Assembly: GCA_014529385.2 (NCBI GenBank)
Contig: CM043947.1
Coordinates: 131,585,891-131,649,890, forward strand
Length of the DNA: 64,000 nt
Direction of reading: 5' to 3'
Origin: Adiantum capillus-veneris
Taxonomy: Eukaryota > Streptophyta > Polypodiopsida > Polypodiales > Pteridaceae
Made by a program: the position numbers and the translations under genes. The notes beneath the pieces were generated by a model, which worked only from the letters and a program-made list of their open reading frames with translations, did not search any database and was not told the DNA's origin. Position 1 is the first letter of the stretch. Each line of letters begins with the position of its first letter. Of the stretch, positions 20,722 to 32,127 are shown piece after piece.

Positions 20722-21066
20722 TTACATTTTCATTAGCCATGGTCTTCCAAGGATAGATGGATAGCCACTTCCGTTGGTCAACATAACGTAAAAATCCACT
20801 GGCTTCTTAATGCCAAAGGCCTCCATAAAAACATTTTTACAAATGCCTATGCACCTTGCCTTGCTATTGTTTGCCATTTTCATTTTGATTTCAAGTGTCT
20901 CATGGATGTGCATGCCTAGTCTCTGCATGAGTCCCTCTATCATGATGCAAATTTGTGCACCACCATCCACTAGACCTTTTCTAACTAACCTTCCTTTTAT
21001 GTAATAGACTAGCACCAGTGTAATGTCCTCATTCATTTCAGCTTGTGCAGTTTTTACAACAGGCAC
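20722..21066 (-). pseudogene. Aspartic protease domain (Tat-type Ty3)
   Basis: The frame reads KGLVDGGAQICIM, an active-site loop with D-G-G in place of the usual D-[ST]-G, and PSILGRPWLMKM, the ILGRPW strand that ends retropepsins. It lies between gag and RT, as expected. Stretches on either side (20521-20721 and 21067-21392) are broken linker sequence. Confidence 0.82.
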
Positions 21067-21392
21067 ACCCTCTTTTACCTTTCTTCTAATGCTAACTGCC
21101 TTCGTTAAATCCCTCCTAAATTGTGGTCATAATACAAGAAATTGAGGCAATGAGATATCAGGGCCCTTATCTCTCATGTCTTCCAACAAGTTGTATGGAG
21201 CCATACCATGTCCAAGAGGGAAGTCTTGGAGGTTGATACGATGTTGAGTCCTCTTGGCTTCCTTGGTCTCCTTTGTCTTCTTACCTCATCCATGGTCACT
21301 CTGTGATGTGACTCCTTCTTTCTCTTTACCTTTTCCACAGCCACGCTTGATTCCATTTGCTTCCATGTCAATCTTATTTGAATTTTTCACCT

Positions 21393-22358
21393 CTACCACA
21401 TGTACATTTGGATCTGGCAAATGTGGAACTCCTTCCACTCCTCGTGGAGGTGGTCTTGCCCCATTTGGTATTTGCAGAAGCATATTGGTTCTTGACTAGT
21501 TCCTTCACCTGTATTCATCACCGGATAATTCAAGTTAGATATCCTTGGCTCCTCACAGGGCCAAGGAAAATTATACATCCCATGCCCAAATTCTCTGCAA
21601 TTCCAACATTGCAAAAGTCGCCTAGGTCGTGGCTCTCGCTCCTCAGCTTTCTTTGTTTGTCCCATGGGAACTACAACTTGTGCAAGGTGAATTGACAAGT
21701 TGCTGAAGGACTCATTTAGCTTTTCAATCACCTCAGTTGTTACCTCAGGAATATATCTAGATGTTGATGCTTGAAACTTCCCCTTGGGTCTAGGACCCTT
21801 TATTGGAACCACTCCCCTTAGGCACTTGAGTTTTCTATACTTCTCAATAGCCCTAGTTTTAGTTGCATTAAAGGTAGCTGGTGCACTCGCTTCAACTTTT
21901 ATCTTGAGTGTCGGAAAAAGACCGGCTATGAACCTCTCCTTCTTTAGGAACTCTGCATTATCACCAAGATTAGCAACATTTCTCACCCATACAGCCCAAA
22001 GTCGTAGAAAGTCGTGTTTGTACATGTAGTAGTCATCTAAGTCTTTTTGTTTGTGAGAAACAATGTCTTGCCATAGTTTTTGACTGTTTTGAGGATCAAA
22101 GAAGTATTGCTTAAATTGATCAATGAGTTCCTTATAGTTTCCCTTAACCTCCTGAGATAGAGAGTCAAACCAAGTGCTAGCATCCTTCCTCATAACTACC
22201 TCAAAAATTTCTAAGCATTCCTCATCTCCTATCACTGTTTTTATGCGGCATGCCATTTTAAAATTTGCTAGAAATAGCTCAGCATCCTCGCTAGGCTCTC
22301 CCAAAAAAGAGAGGATATCCTGACATTTGGCGTTGGGCCTCCATTGTATCAATTTCAA
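21393..22358 (-). CDS. gag: Gag protein (Tat-type Ty3), apparently intact frame
   Basis: An open frame of 321 residues. The gag domain is in the first 160 residues (FLGEPSEDAELFLANFKMA, ASTWFDSLSQEV, YKELIDQFKQYF, ERFIAGLFPTL). A zinc knuckle follows near residue 270: CWNCREFGHGMYNF, in which the last Cys has become Phe. Gag would form the particle that carries element RNA. The first codon is uncertain, because similarity to the family suggests that sequence upstream of 22358 may once have been coding. Confidence 0.82.
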   Translation of the reverse strand: MKLIQWRPNAKCQDILSFLGEPSEDAELFLANFKMACRIKTVIGDEECLEIFEVVMRKDASTWFDSLSQEVKGNYKELIDQFKQYFFDPQNSQKLWQDIVSHKQKDLDDYYMYKHDFLRLWAVWVRNVANLGDNAEFLKKERFIAGLFPTLKIKVEASAPATFNATKTRAIEKYRKLKCLRGVVPIKGPRPKGKFQASTSRYIPEVTTEVIEKLNESFSNLSIHLAQVVVPMGQTKKAEEREPRPRRLLQCWNCREFGHGMYNFPWPCEEPRISNLNYPVMNTGEGTSQEPICFCKYQMGQDHLHEEWKEFHICQIQMYMW

Positions 22359-22962
22359 AATGACAACAAGTTTTTTTCTTTCTTATAAAGATTTACACAG
22401 TAATATTTTCTAAATTTTAATCTATTCTACAACAAAATAAAAATATGCACATGAAATGATCTATGATAGTCAACAAGAGGCCACGAGAATTTCTCCTACT
22501 CTTTGAGTACCAATCATGAACACCATATGCTGTTGAAAATGGATTTTTCAACTAATTGCAATGTTTATTCTAATGTGTGGAGTGAATGGAAGGGAAAAAC
22601 ATGAACACCATACATTGTTGAAAGTGGATCTTTCTACTAACTGCAACGTCTATTCTCAGGTCATTATCCATGGTCTATGCATGACCAAATGCTTTAAAAA
22701 AAAGAAATATAGGCATCCAAACTAAGGTCATATCTAATGAGAGGCAAAATAAAAGGATTTATCGAAGCGTTTATTTCGGCCAACCTAAGAGGACCTAAAA
22801 TTCTACAAATTACATGTTGAAATTGCAACTTAGTACTAACAATGATGTGTATCTTTTGCCTTGGAATGGGAATGAAAGGATCATACAAATTCTTGTGATT
22901 CATGAAAACTACTTGACTATTCTAAAGGTTGAACCTACATAAAAACGTACACAAGCCGTACT
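22359..22962 (-). other. Leader of the Tat-type element
   Basis: AT-rich, no gene. It holds an imperfect direct duplication of about 85 bp starting at GAACACCATA near 22518 and 22603. Confidence 0.4.
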
Positions 22963-22976
22963 CAGTGGGGGCACCA
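22963..22976 (-). other. Primer binding site of the Tat-type element
   Basis: On the minus strand TGGTGCCCCCACTG lies four bases after an LTR end in CTGCCTCA. Position and sequence fit a tRNA-primed PBS; the tRNA is not assigned. Confidence 0.5.
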
Positions 22977-22980
22977 AAAT

Positions 22981-23196
22981 TGAGGCAGTCTAGGGCGAGC
23001 AACAAGAGAGGAAACCGCTAAACACCCCTCAAGGCTCTCGTGCTACTTGCTTGGGGTAGGGGCTACCACAAACAAGCAAAACAACAACAAACCCACAGTC
23101 AATAGCAAGTGAAGGGGCACCACCGAGTTAAAGAGAAAACTAGGACGCAAAAGAGGAGAATCCCTGAGCAATAGAAGCAAGAAGGAAGGGTATCAC
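22981..23196 (-). mobile_element. Partial 5' LTR of the Tat-type element
   Basis: On the minus strand this piece ends CTGCCTCA before the PBS. It is cut at 23196, where the first (CA)n tract of the tandem array begins. Confidence 0.45.
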
Positions 23197-24155
23197 ACAC
23201 ACACACACTTATCTAGCTGACAATTCCTTGACTAACCCTTGGCTGACTACTTCCCTCTTTGGTGATCTTGCTCTCGCTATCTGGACGACAGTGACTTTGT
23301 TAAACCTTGGTTGGCTATAGATAAAGATTGAATGCATTGGTATACTTTATCCATAATCTGTCCAGTTTGGAAAATAATGACCCATGGCACACACACACAC
23401 ACCCTAGTAGTCTAAAGGTCGTTTTTGGCACTTGGCAGATAAAAACAAGGGTGCTTCTGCTTCTTACATGCATATACACACACAAACACACTCCCCATAT
23501 GGCTCGCAAGGAGGAACTTAAACTTGGAACTCACCCATCTTCATTTTATAAGCCCTTTTAAGAGTGGGTTTTGTCCTTAGCTACTCATGCTCATCCTTGT
23601 AGTAGCATCACATTCTTGCATGAGCTATGCTCGCCCCTCTCAGCTCACATTGGAAGCAATAAACCAATTCAAACTAACACACACGCACACACGCACACAC
23701 ACAATACCATTTTTATCTATGATTTACAATCCAGCTATGATCTCTTGATATAAATCTTTGCATCACTCAGAAAGTTGTTATTAAGTGAGTACTCTTTCTA
23801 TACATGCTTGCACATGGGGCACATGCACATGGCTAGGGCCTGCATAATGTGGATATGATGTACAATCCAACTATGATCTCTTGATATAAATCTTTGCAAC
23901 ACTCATGGAGCTGCAATCAAGAGAGTACTCTTTCTATACATGGGGCACACGCACATGGCTAGGGCCCGTACAATGTGTCAGCACATGGAAATGCATGTGA
24001 TGAGCACAAACATCTTTAAAAATAGGTGAATTACACATACTATTGTTATACAGCCTTTAACTTGCAGCACATCAACCTTTGTTGAGAATCAAACGCCATG
24101 AAAGCTAATCCTTTTTGCAAAAGATCTCAACTTTGCGTGCATTCTGTATGGTTCT

Positions 24156-24158
<3 letters not shown>

Positions 24159-24219
<61 letters not shown>
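24159..24219. repeat. (TC)n microsatellite of unit 1
   Basis: An uninterrupted TC run between TATGGTTCTTCA and CTTACACACACACACATGCTC. It is the uninterrupted counterpart of the site that holds the LINEs in unit 2. Confidence 0.95.
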
Positions 24220-24223
<4 letters not shown>

Positions 24224-25893
24224 CACACACACATGCTCTTAGGCTAGAGATGATCCCGATATGCATACGTGCGCGCGTGCACACACACACACACCCCCTC
24301 TCGCCCTTATGCAGATAAGAGGCAAACACTTGAACATAAAAAACCTGCTCCTGATATCGTTAGCTGGCTATGTGCAAAATCATTGTAGGCTCTCTCTCCT
24401 CGTATTTGCACACTCACATGCACACATGATCCGGTGGTGCAACCTTGCTCCACTCAAAAGCTAACCACCATTCTCGAAGAACACGAATCGTCAAACCCTT
24501 ATGCTCCATCGGGTACAGACAAGGAAATTATCATCATACAGGTAGGTGCGTCTGCACCTACTATATAAAATTGGAAGTGGTATATGCTTGTAGTTTTTTG
24601 TGAATTACATTTTGATAAATAATTCTTTTTTGATGGTGATACACTCAGCAAATAGAAATAGAGACCTGAGACTTACTAGGACTAGGTTGTGATAAATGTC
24701 CCACTTGAATTCTTGCATCTAATGTGTATGTTATCACATATGAGAATTATGGCTTTAGTGACATAACAAGAATTAATAGTTTGAAAATAGAATACAAAAA
24801 TTATCTTTTTAGATACCTTCAACCTCATGTGAGGGTCTCTTGCGAGATGGCAGTCTATGGGCGATTTTGAAAAAGTAGTCGATTTACAAACAGAATGCTG
24901 GTAGTTTTTTTGGGATTTGGCATACCCATATACCCTCAGGAAGATCTTTGTACTTTTAGGATGTTCTTAAGAGTGAAATTTACTGATATGTTAACGACTA
25001 CTAACTACACGCTCCAAAGGTTAGTGAGTGATAATCATGGTTCATATAATGAAAAGAGATTCAAGACACGTTTTCCATTTTATCGTTCTCCCAAGCTCTC
25101 TTTCGTTTACAAACCTTGTCGGATCCTATCAGTGGCTCATGGACTACCCTCACATTGCACTGCCATGCAATCAGTTATATGAGTTAAGCCTTCCAAATGA
25201 ACAAGCACACGCACACAAGCACACATTTACTCTCTTATAACTCAAATTGAAAGTTTCTTCATGTTGTCTCGTGGAGGTGCATGAGACCATCTGATACGTA
25301 AGATCAATACGTTGCTGATATTCCTGGTTTCTCAACAACATCAATTCCTGTTGATATTGTTGGTATTGCATAAGCGTTCTTAGGACAAATCATCACAAAG
25401 AATGGATTTGCTAAACTAGCTTTGAGGTCATCATTTTTGGAATTCCTATTATTTGGTTTTTCTAATTCTAATGATTATATGAGGGTGAGCTTGACTATAT
25501 TAACACGAACTTGAGGTTTGACATTGGATGATAATTTGGAAATTTAGGATCTATTTTGTAATGATAATTTTTTTGTTTTTTTGAAGGATTGTTGTCCCTT
25601 TGTGATGACCAACTAGTTAGCTTGTTTGATCCATTGGAAGGATAGTCAGGCTCGTCTGCATAATGTTACGTATATATCTTGGAAGCATAATGTTTCTTGT
25701 TGTTAGAGAAATTAACACATCTTTTCTAGAGTAGCAGTGATGTTAACCATAGTGATAAGGGCAATGGAATGCGTTTTATGAGAAATTATAGGACTGCTTT
25801 TGATTTGGGAAGTTATAGTTTCTTATGGCTGGTGCCGACCTTTTTGACATTCAAGGTGGTAGAAATATGACTGTAACCTTATGGCTGTATCTA

Positions 25894-25928
<35 letters not shown>

Positions 25929-26949
25929 ATCTAGCTGAAATTTACTTTGAAATTAGCTCAATGAATGGTAAAATAGCCTTAATCCTCAAGTGGGGGTCTC
26001 GGATGAGATGGCAGTAGACTGGACTTTTGAGAATTGATCCAATTTACAAAGGAGACATAGTCCGATTTTTTCTAGAATTAAATGATGTAAATATTAGCAT
26101 AAATAAATGGATCAAACTTAATATTAGATCTTTGTTATGGTGTTAGTTTTTGTTGTAATTTTTGACACCAATAACAAGGGGAGAAAGTCGGGGACACCTG
26201 TCTTCCCGAGTAATGCCAGTTCTGACAGGCTTGTGTTTCTTGGATGGTGAAGGGTAAGAGATTCTTTCTTTGGGATTACAACGACAATTTCAGCAATAAC
26301 AAAAGATCTTCCAATGTAACAACTAGATCCTTCTCCATGTAGATGTAGTGGAAGCACATCCCAAAGGGTAGACACACAGAGATACAATACTAAGATATCA
26401 ATTTGTAATGATCAATTATCAAATTTTTGATCTAAATCCTTGTATTATCCATTAGATACAGAATGTTGTATCGGTGTATATGAAATGATAATTGAAGTTT
26501 AAGACATCTTGTTTTAAAATATTATTATTTAATATATTTTTTAATACAATTGTTTAAGTATGGTTCAATTATGAGGGGATTTTCATACTTAAACACACAC
26601 TCCTTTTCCCTACTAATCTTTGGTCGGACTAGTGCCATACTTAACAATTCTAATTAAATAATAATATAGCTACTCCAATTTATCCTGACTTCAATCAAAT
26701 GGTTTTTGTCAGGATATGGGTATTCATACCCTAAGAATTGGCTTGCCTGCTCTCTAATACAAGTTACAGTATTACTAGCGTGATCCACCCAATCCAAAGG
26801 GATAGGTTAGAGCTCTCTGCTCCTAAATTGGTCAGGCATCTACATGCTTACATATAATCCATATACTCTAATCAATGTCTACCCTCGAGCAGGTGGGGAA
26901 TTTCAGGTGATCTTTATGTTGTAGGATCGAAGTATTGTATGGTAACCAC

Positions 26950-27125
26950 CATGACGACATAGTTCACAAATTTGGGGTGACACATCAACCAAAATCATGA
27001 GATGTCAGGTATGTAGTTTTTATAGTACCTTACTCTCCATGACGACATAGTTCACAAATTTGGGGTGACACATCAACCAAAATCATGAGATGTCAGGTAT
27101 GTAGTTTTTATAGTACCTTACTCTC
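26950..27125. repeat. 88-bp tandem duplication inside unit 1
   Basis: Two head-to-tail copies of a unit starting CATGACGACATAGTTCACAA begin at 26950 and 27038 and are almost identical. Unit 2 has a single copy at about 39168, so the duplication is specific to unit 1 and looks recent. Confidence 0.92.
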
Positions 27126-27356
27126 CTCCGTGGAGGACCCCTTTATCATACAACAATTGGGTATTCTTACATTTAAACCCGGTTCAACACATTATAGATG
27201 GGTAATCTCGCATCTAAACCTTTTTAACACAGTACAAGTGATTGAGCTATTAACATTGAAATTTTTAGGAACCATTTACTACAATTGGTGGGGTATTGGT
27301 CCACTTGGTGGACCATCCTCCACCAAGTGGATCTCTCCTCTGGGATGGGGGAGGGC

Positions 27357-27478
27357 CACACACACGCACGCACGCACGCACGCAGTTGTGCACACACATG
27401 TGCACACAGGCAGGCACACACGTGTGCACGCAGGCAGGCACACATGTGTGCACACACGCACGAAGGCAGACACGCCGT

Positions 27479-27523
<45 letters not shown>

Positions 27524-27548
27524 CAGGCACGCACGTGCACACACACAC
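27357..27548. repeat. (CA)-rich compound microsatellite
   Basis: CACACA, GCACGCAC, CAGGCAGGCACA and CACGTGTG phrases alternate, giving alternating purine-pyrimidine DNA over nearly 190 bp. It replaces the short (CA)n found at the start of units 1 and 3. Confidence 0.92.
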
Positions 27549-28013
27549 ATATCTAGTTGACAATTCCCTAACTAACCCTTGTCTGACTGCTTCCCTCTTT
27601 GGTGATCTCACTCTCGCTATCTGGACGGTAATGACTTTGTTAAACCTTGGTTGGCTATAGATAAAGCTTGAATGCATTGGTATAGTTTATCCATAATCTG
27701 TCCAGTTTGGAAAATAATGACCCATGGCACACACACACACACCCTAGTTGTCTAAAGGCGGTTTTTGGCACTTGGTAGATAAAGACAAGGGTGCTTCTGC
27801 TTCTTACGTACATGCTTATACACACACAAACACACTCTCCATATGGCTTGCAAGGAGGAACTTAAATTTGGAACTCACCCGTCTTCATTTTATAATCCCT
27901 ATTAAAAGCAGGTTTTGTCCTTGGCTACTCATGCTCACCCTTGTAGTAGCATCGCATTTTGGCTTCAGCTATGGTCGCCCCTCTCAGCTCACATTGGAAG
28001 CAATAAACCAATT

Positions 28014-28071
<58 letters not shown>

Positions 28072-28074
<3 letters not shown>

Positions 28075-28510
28075 GCGCGCGGGGGCGGAAAATAGCATAG
28101 ACATAGTGAGCATTTCATTAGAATAGATTCCTAATGAGCATAGCAAGAGTGCTTGGATGGAGAGAGCAACAAAAATCATAACACCTAGCTAGATAGGCAT
28201 GAACAATACTTCGAAAAGAGAGAGAAATTAAGCTGTTGACCACAGTTGAGGACCGGATTTACATGGAGCCAGTCCCCCCTTCAAAAGGCTTTGTATTATA
28301 GGTTTCCCCATCAAGGGAGAAATTTCACAATACAATAGTTTGTGTTCCTTCAATAAATTGTTGCTGCAATGAAGATGGAAGCTTAAAGCACCATGCTCAC
28401 ACTTATAAAACACAAGATCAATTCCCTCACGGTCTCAAACCCAAGACCTCACATACATTCGAAGATGGTGAGAGCTAGCAAGGAATGAGAGTATATGGAG
28501 AGGAAGAAGG
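28072..28510 (-). mobile_element. LTR fragment lying inside a (CA)n tract
   Basis: This matches about 440 bp of the LTRs at 44795 and 49284 (AGCGGAAA, ACATAGTGAGCATT-CATTA, GAGGACCGGATTTACATGGAG, GATGGTGAGAGCTAG). Units 1 and 3 lack it at this point. Both ends are truncated relative to the LTR and both abut CA repeats. Confidence 0.8.
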
Positions 28511-28981
28511 ACACACACACACACACACACAATACCATTTTTGGCTATGATTTACAATCCAGCTATGATCTCTTGATATAAATTTTTGCATCACTTAGAA
28601 AGTTGTTATTAAAGTGAGTATTCTTTCTATATATGCACATGGGCCACATGCACATGGCTAGGGCCCGCATAATGTGGCTATGATGTACAATCCAACTATG
28701 ATCTCTTGATATAAATTTTTTGCAGCACTCAGGGAGCTGCAATCAAGTGAGTACTCTTTCTATACATGGGGCACACGCACATGGCTAGGGCCCATACAAT
28801 GTGGCAGCACATGGAAAGGCATGTGACGAGCACAAACATCTTAAAGAATAGGTGAATTACACATACTACTGTAATGCAGCCTTTAACTTGCAGCACATCA
28901 ACCTGTGTTGAGAATCTAACACCATAAAAGCTAATCCTTTTCGCAGAAGATATCAACTTCGCACGTATCCTGTATGGTTCT

Positions 28982-29301
<320 letters not shown>

Positions 29302-29522
29302 CGTTTTTTGACCTAGTAGACAGTAGTTCACTCTTTTGACCATAACTTGCTCATCCGAACTCCGATTTAGGTGATCTATAGCCTCAATCGAAGAGCACGA
29401 AGCCCTCTACGCATTGATGTAAAGATAGAATTTTTCTTTGTAATGGAAGGCTTTGCTGTAACAGCATCTCAGAACTGAAAAAACTGTCAAAACTTTGCGT
29501 TTTTGTTGCCGACTTGAAGGCA

Positions 29523-30583
29523 ATGTCAGACAAAACTCGCAAGGGTGGAAAAGCCACACTCGCCATGGAGAATGATGCAAAATCTCCAAGGAATTTGGAT
29601 GCTAATCCAACCACATCATCTACAACAACAGAAGCAATGATCATGGCTTACTTGATATCGTTACAAGAAACCGTCAACAAACAAGGTGAAGAGTTGCGCG
29701 CACTTGCAATGGAGAATGGTACTTTAAGAGTTCTCTTTGTGGAGAATGAGCACCTCAAGAAGGTTCTTGAAATGCAAACAACACGCTTGATGCATCTTGA
29801 GAATGAAGTTCAAGAATGTAAACACTCTCTTGTTGACATGAATGTATTGAAAGAGCGCTTGAGCAAAGTTGAGAGTGATCATGTATTGAAAGAGGAAACA
29901 ATAGATACAATACGACATGATGTATGTGAGATGAGAAATGCATCCAAATCATGGGCTGATATATGTAAGGATAATGTGGTTTCTACATCTCCTATCACGC
30001 AAGCCGTTGTCCAAGCAAAGAATGTAGAGAATGTGGACACTCAAGAATTGCACGAACGACAAAAACGCTCAAAGAACATCGTCATTCGTGGAATCAAGGA
30101 GGAAAGCATGGAAACACCCCAATCTCTTGCAGTTGCTGTTGAAGAGCTTTTTGCTACATACTTTGGCATGTCAGGAATCATGGCTTATGGTGCACATCGA
30201 GTTGGAAAACAAGGAGTCCCTCGCTCGGGAGAAAGATCTATTGTATGTACCATGGCTGATGAGGTAAAGAAAAGACATCCTTGAGAATGGTTGATGGAAC
30301 ACCCCAATCTCTTGCAGTTGCTGTTGAAGAGCTTTTTGCTACATACTTTGGCATGTCAGGAATCATGGCTTATGGTGCACATCGAGTTGGAAAACAAGGA
30401 GTCCCTCGCTCGGGAGAAAGATCTATTGTATGTACCATGGCTGATGAGGTAAAGAGAAAGATCATCCTTGAGAATGGTTGGATCTACCTCAAAGGAACAG
30501 GTTGTAATGTATATGAGGATCGCACTCTTATGCAACAAAATGTACGTCGCAAAGCATATGGAGGAAAGAAGCAAGAAGGTTAA
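29523..30583 (+). pseudogene. LINE ORF1: coiled coil plus L1-type RNA-binding domain
   Basis: ATG at 29523. Residues to about 30 are basic and Thr/Ser-rich. A leucine-heptad coiled coil follows (HLKKVLEMQTTRLMHLENEV). Then comes an RNA-binding region beginning RQKRSKNIVIRGIKEES, as in L1 ORF1 proteins. A 185-bp tandem duplication (30114-30298 and 30299-30483) shifts the frame, so the end (VRRKAYGGKKQEG) is read in another frame. ORF1 proteins trimerise and coat LINE RNA. Confidence 0.78.
30114..30483. repeat. 185-bp tandem duplication in LINE ORF1
   Basis: ACACCCCAATCTCTTGCAGT begins at 30114 and again at 30299. The copies are nearly identical. The first has lost about two bases near its end (GTAAAGAAAAGACATCC against GTAAAGAGAAAGATCATCC). 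Confidence 0.92.
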
Positions 30584-30669
30584 GGTATCACCTCAAGAAG
30601 AAAAGCCACTTAAGGAGGATGCAAGTCCACCCAACAAATAGGGACACATGATCTATGAGACCAACTCAC

Positions 30670-31600
30670 GCTTGCGAATAAGCTTTTGGAATTGTAACGG
30701 TATCCATGGAATGCGGAAATTGGCATTGATGAGCTTACCAATGACTCCGATGTGATACTTCTTGTCGAAACATGGGAGCATGATGCGCAACGAATCTTGG
30801 ATTTGACAAATACGATGTGCATTTTTTGATGTGGACCAAAAATGCAAAGCAACGAAGAGGCCAAGGAGGCGTAGCATGTATGACCAAAAAGGGTTTGAAA
30901 GATGTTTCCATTGTCAAAGAAGATAAGTATAAACGCTACTTATGGCTGAAAATCAGCCCACCAAATGGTCAAGTCATGTTTGTGGCCGTTTTGCTTCATT
31001 CCTCACTATGACTCCAACTTTTATGCTTGCTTGAATATGGATAGAGATCACCCTTTGTTGAACTAGAGGAAGACATTGTTCATTACAAGGATCAAGTGAA
31101 GTCATTGTTTTTGGAGACATGAATAATCGCACAAATATGTTACAACACGACACAGAACAAGTAGACATGCCGCATATCTCAAGAAGAATGGATGACTCAT
31201 ACATGTATAATCGGAGTTCTAATGATGCAAAAGAAGTGGATCACTATGGAAAGTCACTTCTACATATGTGCAATAGTACCGAATGCTCATTGCAAATGGT
31301 GTATCTCTATGGCAAGGCATCAATGACTTTACATGTAGAAAGCACAACGGTGCTAGCGTGATTGACTAATGTTGTTCTCGGAAGCCACTCTAGAATGCAT
31401 ACAAAGCTTTACACTCGGTGAATGGAATCCGGAATCGGATCATAGGATGTTATGTATTGACCTCAAGTGTGGTAAACGGCCCGGCAATGTAGCCTCCAAT
31501 CATGATGTGAATCATTTGTACCTACGTCTAGACTTCAAACGAGCACTTATATATGCTGATATGGTGGACCAAATGTTAAGCATGATAGAGCATTAGAATG
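30670..31600 (+). pseudogene. LINE ORF2 endonuclease domain (AP-endonuclease type)
   Basis: Motifs appear in changing frames: FWNCNGIHGMRKL, NDSDVILLVETWEHDAQR (metal-binding Glu), QGGVACMTKKG, VFGDMNNRTN (D-x-N), then SGIGS or, in the next frame, ESDHRMLCIDLK (final Asp-His). This nicks target DNA for target-primed reverse transcription. Several frameshifts and stops break it. Confidence 0.78.
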
Positions 31601-32127
31601 CAAGTGGAAAGTTTTTCAAAGAAGTAATTTTTCTCTTGTGCGAAGGAATGTTTTCCGGTGAAACACATGTCTTGCAAAAGGTCTAAGAAGGTAGCACCAA
31701 AGAAGAAATGGTTTGACATGGAATGTAGTCAAGTCCGAAAACACTTGCTAAGATTGGATGCAATCAAAGACAAGGAAGTTTACTTGGAATGTTCACAACA
31801 CATACAAAGCACTTGTTCAAAAGAAGAGGAGAAGGTGGGAAGTCGAAAAACAAATTCTTTTAGCACAAGAGAAAGCATATGCATGTGGGCAATTTTTGGC
31901 AAAATCTAAAAAGGCAAGCGCTTTGAGAGCTTTGGTGACTTGACTTTGAGGGATTGTATATGCATTGTAAGAACCTCTATGAGCAACCCAATGTTGATAA
32001 GATGGAGTGTTGTAGCTCCCTTCCCGTTTATGTCTCCCTTCTTTAACCGTTGAAGATGTATGCCCGCGCGGCTTGAGAAACTTGCTACTTGCAAGGCAGG
32101 TGACCTTCAAGGTGTCAAGGCTGTATC

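Larger units (their letters stand above)
16741..23196 (-). mobile_element. Tat-lineage Ty3/gypsy retrotransposon with dual RNase H, decayed
   Basis: On the minus strand the order is partial 5' LTR (22981-23196), PBS-like site, leader, gag, PR, RT, RNH, a second archaeal-type RNase H (aRNH), INT, polypurine tract and partial 3' LTR. A second RNase H between RNH and INT is the mark of the plant Tat clade. Both LTRs are incomplete: the 5' LTR is cut at 23196 by the tandem array and the 3' LTR is lost in the AT-rich junction near 16740. All genes carry stops or frameshifts. Confidence 0.88.
23197..27356. repeat. Tandem ~4.2-kb repeat, unit 1 (complete)
   Basis: It starts with (CA)n then TTATCTAGCTGACAATTCC and ends before the next (CA)n at 27357. 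Landmarks in order: GGCACTTGGCAGATAAA, a ~136-bp doublet around TACAATCCA-CTATGATCTCTTG (23726 and 23862), a (TC)n tract, TGCTCTTAGGCTAGAG, AGGTAGGTGC-TCTGCACCTACT, a second (CA)n-TTATCTAGCTGA at about 25896, and TCGGACTAGTGCCATACTTAAC. The same order is found in units 2 and 3. No conserved protein was found; small frames in it are broken in other units. Confidence 0.9.

Noticed and set aside
25171-25371. Gln/Tyr-rich minus-strand frame repeated in the tandem units as a conserved small protein
   Set aside because: In unit 2 the start codon is followed by a stop, and substitutions between units 1 and 3 do not favour silent sites clearly.
26124-26387. Minus-strand frame recurring in each tandem unit (26124, 35871, 42471)
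   Set aside because: Length and frame differ between units because of indels, and no domain is visible. It recurs only because the DNA unit recurs.
27085-27677. Long frames of His-Thr or Cys-Val repeats across the (CA)n tracts
   Set aside because: They are translations of dinucleotide repeats, open in several frames on both strands, with no other protein-like sequence.
29384-29644. Minus-strand frames across the LINE ORF1 and RT
   Set aside because: They are shadows of the plus-strand LINE genes, whose domains are clear.
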